A DNA stretch of 6,544 nt from the NCBI RefSeq assembly GCF_047971885.1, contig NZ_JBKEAE010000159.1, positions 1 through 6,544 on the forward strand. Direction: 5' to 3'. The DNA is from Tropicimonas sp047971885 (GTDB lineage: Bacteria; Pseudomonadota; Alphaproteobacteria; Rhodobacterales; Rhodobacteraceae). Made by a program: the position numbers and the translations under genes. The notes below the pieces were generated by a model. That model worked only from the letters and a program-made list of their open reading frames with translations, was not told where the DNA came from and searched no databases. How positions within the stretch are numbered: position 1 is the stretch's first letter; each line of letters opens with the position of its first letter. This document shows, piece after piece, positions 6,415 to 6,544 of the stretch.

Positions 6415-6544
6415 CCGCAGGGGACCCGCATCATCGGCCAGTATGACGATGGGGTTGGGTTCGGGCAGCGCCGCGTGTTGCTGGTCTGGAACCGTCTGAT
6501 TCTGCCCGGTGGTCGCTCCATCGTCCTTGAACGCCTGCCGGGCT
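6415..6544 (+). pseudogene. trbI: TrbI/VirB10-family conjugation protein fragment, cut by the IS and by the window edge
   Basis: Reading from 6415, 43 codons are open to the right edge: PQGTRIIGQYDD, FGQRRVLLVWNRLILP, GGRSIVLERLPG. This is the conserved core of the TrbI/VirB10 C-terminal domain, where relatives read PQGxRLIGxYD..VAFGQSRVLLVWNRLI.P(D/G)G. TrbI spans the envelope as a scaffold of the mating-pair-formation type IV secretion channel. No start codon or ribosome site is present. Homology begins flush with the IS terminus, so the 5' part (inner-membrane segment, Pro-rich stretch and first part of the barrel domain) was separated by the insertion. The sequence may continue normally beyond the window. 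It indicates a plasmid or integrative conjugative element of the Trb (P-type) class. Confidence 0.85.

Overview
The window looks like accessory DNA from a GC-rich alphaproteobacterium. Rhodobacterales is my best guess, from the style of the IS5-family transposase and the Trb conjugation fragment; this is inference, not a database match. A TrbI/VirB10 fragment at the right edge suggests a plasmid or integrative conjugative element.

Positions 1-4671 (+ strand) hold a compact, intact operon. It contains the end of a DppC/OppC-type ABC permease, a single-chain ATPase carrying two ATP-binding domains (DppD and DppF types fused), and two tandem enolase-superfamily sugar-acid dehydratases. The first dehydratase is a very clear D-mannonate dehydratase with all active-site residues I can name in place. 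The second is a D-galactonate-dehydratase (DgoD)-like enzyme. Genes are separated by 0-4 nt. The likely job is import of a sugar-acid-containing compound through a peptide-family ABC transporter, followed by dehydration of hexonates to 2-keto-3-deoxy acids. The binding protein, the other permease, a regulator and the downstream kinase and aldolase are not in the window.

Positions 4672-4854 hold no recognisable gene, only a short inverted repeat just after the operon. Positions 4855-5713 (- strand) are the remnant of a second, convergent sugar operon. It consists of the C-terminal two thirds of a hydroxypyruvate-isomerase-like TIM-barrel protein followed, after 21 nt and a strong ribosome binding site, by the first ~98 residues of a MalK/UgpC-type ABC ATPase. 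Both genes are cut at the outer ends of the block.

Positions 5714-6414 are one half of an IS5-family insertion sequence on the - strand. Its terminal repeat is intact, but its transposase has a premature stop codon, a one-base frameshift and no C-terminal half. At 6415, flush with the IS terminus, an open reading frame for the middle/C-terminal part of TrbI (VirB10 family) runs off the right edge on the + strand. It has no start codon and is easily missed. The simplest reading is that sugar-acid catabolic cargo was brought next to a conjugation gene by IS activity and then trimmed by deletions. No wholly novel system is visible. The most interesting points are the catabolic operon, the scar-bounded gene remnants and the disrupted trbI.
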